33,903 bases of DNA from Methanoculleus sp. MH98A (GTDB lineage Archaea; Halobacteriota; Methanomicrobia; Methanomicrobiales; Methanoculleaceae). The DNA is taken from the NCBI RefSeq assembly GCF_000691865.1, contig NZ_JMIO01000018.1:1-33903 (forward strand), written 5' to 3'. The notes below the pieces were generated by a model. It worked only from the letters and a program-made list of their open reading frames with translations. It was not told where the DNA came from and did no database searches. This document shows positions 32,642 to 33,903 of this stretch, one piece after another. The translations under genes were made by a program, and so were the position numbers. Every line of letters begins with the position of its first letter. Within the stretch, counting starts at the first letter, position 1.

Positions 32642-32680
32642 GTATAAATATGGGTTGGATCTGGTGAAAAGGGCTACGAT

Positions 32681-32702
32681 GGGGTGGGGGTGGGGGCGGG
32701 GG
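32681..32702 (+). repeat. G-quadruplex-forming tract upstream of purL
   Basis: Four G-runs of 4, 5, 5 and 5 (32681-32684, 32686-32690, 32692-32696, 32698-32702) are separated by single bases. It lies 40-60 nt upstream of the purL ATG, with the G-rich strand on the template side of purL. Confidence 0.65.
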
Positions 32703-32721
32703 TTGTGGTCGGCTGGAATGG

Positions 32722-32790
32722 AGTGTCTCAGGGGAGATTCGAACTTGCGACCTCATCCTTGCCTGGGACGCGTTTTCCTGCTGATTTCGA
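32722..32790 (-). other. tRNA-like fragment (T-loop consensus), not an intact tRNA
   Basis: On the minus strand GTTCGAATC (complement of 32736-32744) matches the universal tRNA T-loop and is followed by CCCTGAGACA, like an acceptor 3' half. The flanking bases (GCAAG and CTCCC) do not pair as a T-stem, and no matching 5' half was found. It may be a tRNA remnant, for example from past integration, or chance. Confidence 0.3.
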
Positions 32791-33074
32791 GCGGATCAAG
32801 CCACCGAAGAAAGGGTGCCCCTATCCCTCCTACAAGTGTCGGTATTGCGGCCGGATTTGCAACGGATCCACCTGCAGCGACCGGGTGAAGCAGCAAAATG
32901 CGCCTCCATATTGTGTCGCAAATCGACGATCTCCTCACCTTATGGTTCTCCGGCACAAGAGATGTCATTAAATCGGCAGTATGAGTGCGGAAACAGCGGC
33001 ATACTGCTACACTCGCTGTATAACCTGGATATCAATCCGAAACATTTTTTGTGCCTACCGGTGATGGGGGCAGT

Positions 33075-33686
33075 ATGAAACCCCTCTTTGTTCTTGCGCT
33101 TCTCATGGTTCCCCTGCTCCTCGTTTGCGGCTGTACCGGAACCACATCCGAAGAAACAGGAGCGGCGGCGCCCCCGACCGCTACAGCAACCGAAACCGCG
33201 CTCCCCTTGACCCCGCCAGGGACCCCGGCACAGCCGACCGCTACTACCGTCGCGACAACCTCTGCCCCAACAACAGAGCCGACCCCAACGGTGCTTGCCG
33301 ACGAAGGAACCGCTGTGTACGCAGGCAACTGGAAGCAGATCAGTTTCACCGCCGATCTCGGCGTCGAGTACCTCTATCCCGGTGAGCGCTATGAGGTTAA
33401 CATAGAATCGGACCAGCCGATCAACGTCCTCATCGTGAGGGATAACGTTATGTCACTGTTCAAGACGAACCCCCCTGAGTGGAGTACTAACGATAATGAA
33501 TGGAAATACTACCCCGGCGTGGAACCGGTGGTACAGTTTGACGAAGTTACCCGGAAAACGTTTGTTCTGACAGTCCCCGAACTCGGCCGATATTCGCTCC
33601 TGCTTGATGGGAGGATGTCTCCACAGGGCGTTTTTGTGATTAATGATGCCGCAATTGTGGACTATGTAATCAAAAAACTCTCCTAA
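33075..33686 (+). CDS. Putative surface lipoprotein, function unknown
   Basis: 203 residues from ATG 33075, chosen because GGTGAT lies 9 nt upstream; an upstream extension to 33051 is unnecessary. A hydrophobic signal (MKPLFVLALLMVPLLLV) ends in a lipobox VCGC, so Cys20 would be lipid-modified and the protein anchored outside the membrane. Then comes a Thr/Pro/Ala-rich linker of about 55 residues, typical of methanogen surface proteins and likely glycosylated. It is followed by a C-terminal beta-rich domain of about 115 residues with NWKQISFTADLGVEYLYPGE, NVLIVRDNVMSLF and TFVLTVPELGRYSLLLDG. That domain resembles generic ligand- or polymer-binding folds, but I recognise no named family. A T5 run (33690-33694) follows the stop. 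Confidence 0.8.
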   Translation: MKPLFVLALLMVPLLLVCGCTGTTSEETGAAAPPTATATETALPLTPPGTPAQPTATTVATTSAPTTEPTPTVLADEGTAVYAGNWKQISFTADLGVEYLYPGERYEVNIESDQPINVLIVRDNVMSLFKTNPPEWSTNDNEWKYYPGVEPVVQFDEVTRKTFVLTVPELGRYSLLLDGRMSPQGVFVINDAAIVDYVIKKLS

Positions 33687-33903
33687 CTCTTTTTCTACAG
33701 TGTCCGCTATATCTGCACGATAAAAAAGCGGCCTTTTCGACCGGCGAGGAAACCATTTTGGATGTTTACCTGCTTGATATGGCGGCAGATGATAACTGGA
33801 GAATTGAAGTCTCCTAACTCGGCCCTGTTGAAATGCTTTCCCCAACCTCTGGATAACACTCGGTTGCCGATAGAGGCGGGTGATGTGGGTCTCGCGCGAA
33901 GTC
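33687..33903. other. Intergenic tail of the window
   Basis: No gene is visible. A T5 run at 33690-33694 may end the lipoprotein transcript. The last bases, CTCGCGCGAAG (33891-33901), match the start of the inverted repeat at 12043, so another copy of that repeat probably begins here and runs out of the window. Confidence 0.45.

Larger units (their letters stand above)
32642..33074. other. Intergenic region between purL and the lipoprotein gene
   Basis: About 430 nt with no convincing gene. It holds the G-rich tract, the tRNA-like fragment and a plus-strand open frame (32684-32971) with a short cysteine stretch (KCRYCGRICNGSTC). That frame starts inside the G-tract and has no ribosome site. 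The 3' part near 32960-33050 is more AT-rich and probably carries the promoter of the lipoprotein gene. Confidence 0.5.

Noticed and set aside
29678-32647. A 989-codon plus-strand open frame opposite purL
   Set aside because: It mirrors purL; the translation is Arg/Asp/Val-rich with no domain, while the minus strand is a complete PurL. Long antisense frames are expected in this high-GC DNA.
32684-32971. Possible 95-residue zinc-finger-like protein (KCRYCGRICNGSTC)
   Set aside because: Starts within the G-tract, reads through the tRNA-like segment, has no ribosome site and shows no protein-like composition outside the short cysteine stretch.
1-33903. CRISPR array, rRNA, intact tRNA, transposase or integrase
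   Set aside because: No evenly spaced repeats, no cloverleaf-capable sequence and no recognisable mobile-element protein were found on either strand.

Overview
The window looks like a chromosomal segment of a formate-using methanogenic archaeon of the order Methanomicrobiales, most like Methanoculleus. The lines of evidence are an F420-type formate dehydrogenase with a formate channel, the tRNA-dependent cysteine enzyme SepCysS, an archaeal mre11-rad50-nurA-herA operon, TATA-box promoters and high GC. The genus is my inference; no 16S rRNA is present. I found no rRNA gene, intact tRNA gene, CRISPR array, insertion sequence or phage gene.

Positions 1-8300 hold a surface-polysaccharide or glycan locus. 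It contains the end of a GpsA-type glycerol-3-phosphate dehydrogenase, two GT4 glycosyltransferases, UDP-GlcNAc 2-epimerase, UDP-ManNAc dehydrogenase, a Gfo/Idh/MocA oxidoreductase and, divergently, a lipid-linked-glycan flippase. The enzymes can make UDP-ManNAcA, and the oxidoreductase may feed a further amino sugar. A GNAT acetyltransferase gene with an apparent single-base frameshift follows (8407-8849).

Positions 8860-13570 hold two overlapping conserved genes of unknown function. Next come a sulfur-transfer pair, larE-like and thiI, whose reading frames overlap. A convergent unit encodes a 60-residue helical protein overlapping SepCysS by 4 nt. This small protein is the best candidate here for an undescribed partner of a known system.

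Positions 13699-20632 are the DNA-end-resection operon mre11-rad50-nurA-herA, with every stop overlapping the next start. A dyad lies between its promoter and that of the divergent cysteine unit.

Positions 20722-28750 hold, all on the minus strand, an OB-fold membrane protein, the formate channel fdhC, a noncoding gap of about 680 nt, fdhB and fdhA, a GntP-family permease, an orphan DNA methyltransferase, and a 112-residue unknown protein whose only sensible start codon is ACG. Only two CTAG tetramers were seen by eye in the whole window, which gives the orphan methyltransferase a testable context.

Positions 28887-32641 are purL (with two fused PurS-like repeats) and purQ. A G-quadruplex motif and a tRNA-like T-loop fragment lie just upstream of purL, and a surface lipoprotein gene closes the window. 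Several minus-strand genes end with a perfect short stem-loop 4-5 nt after the stop codon.
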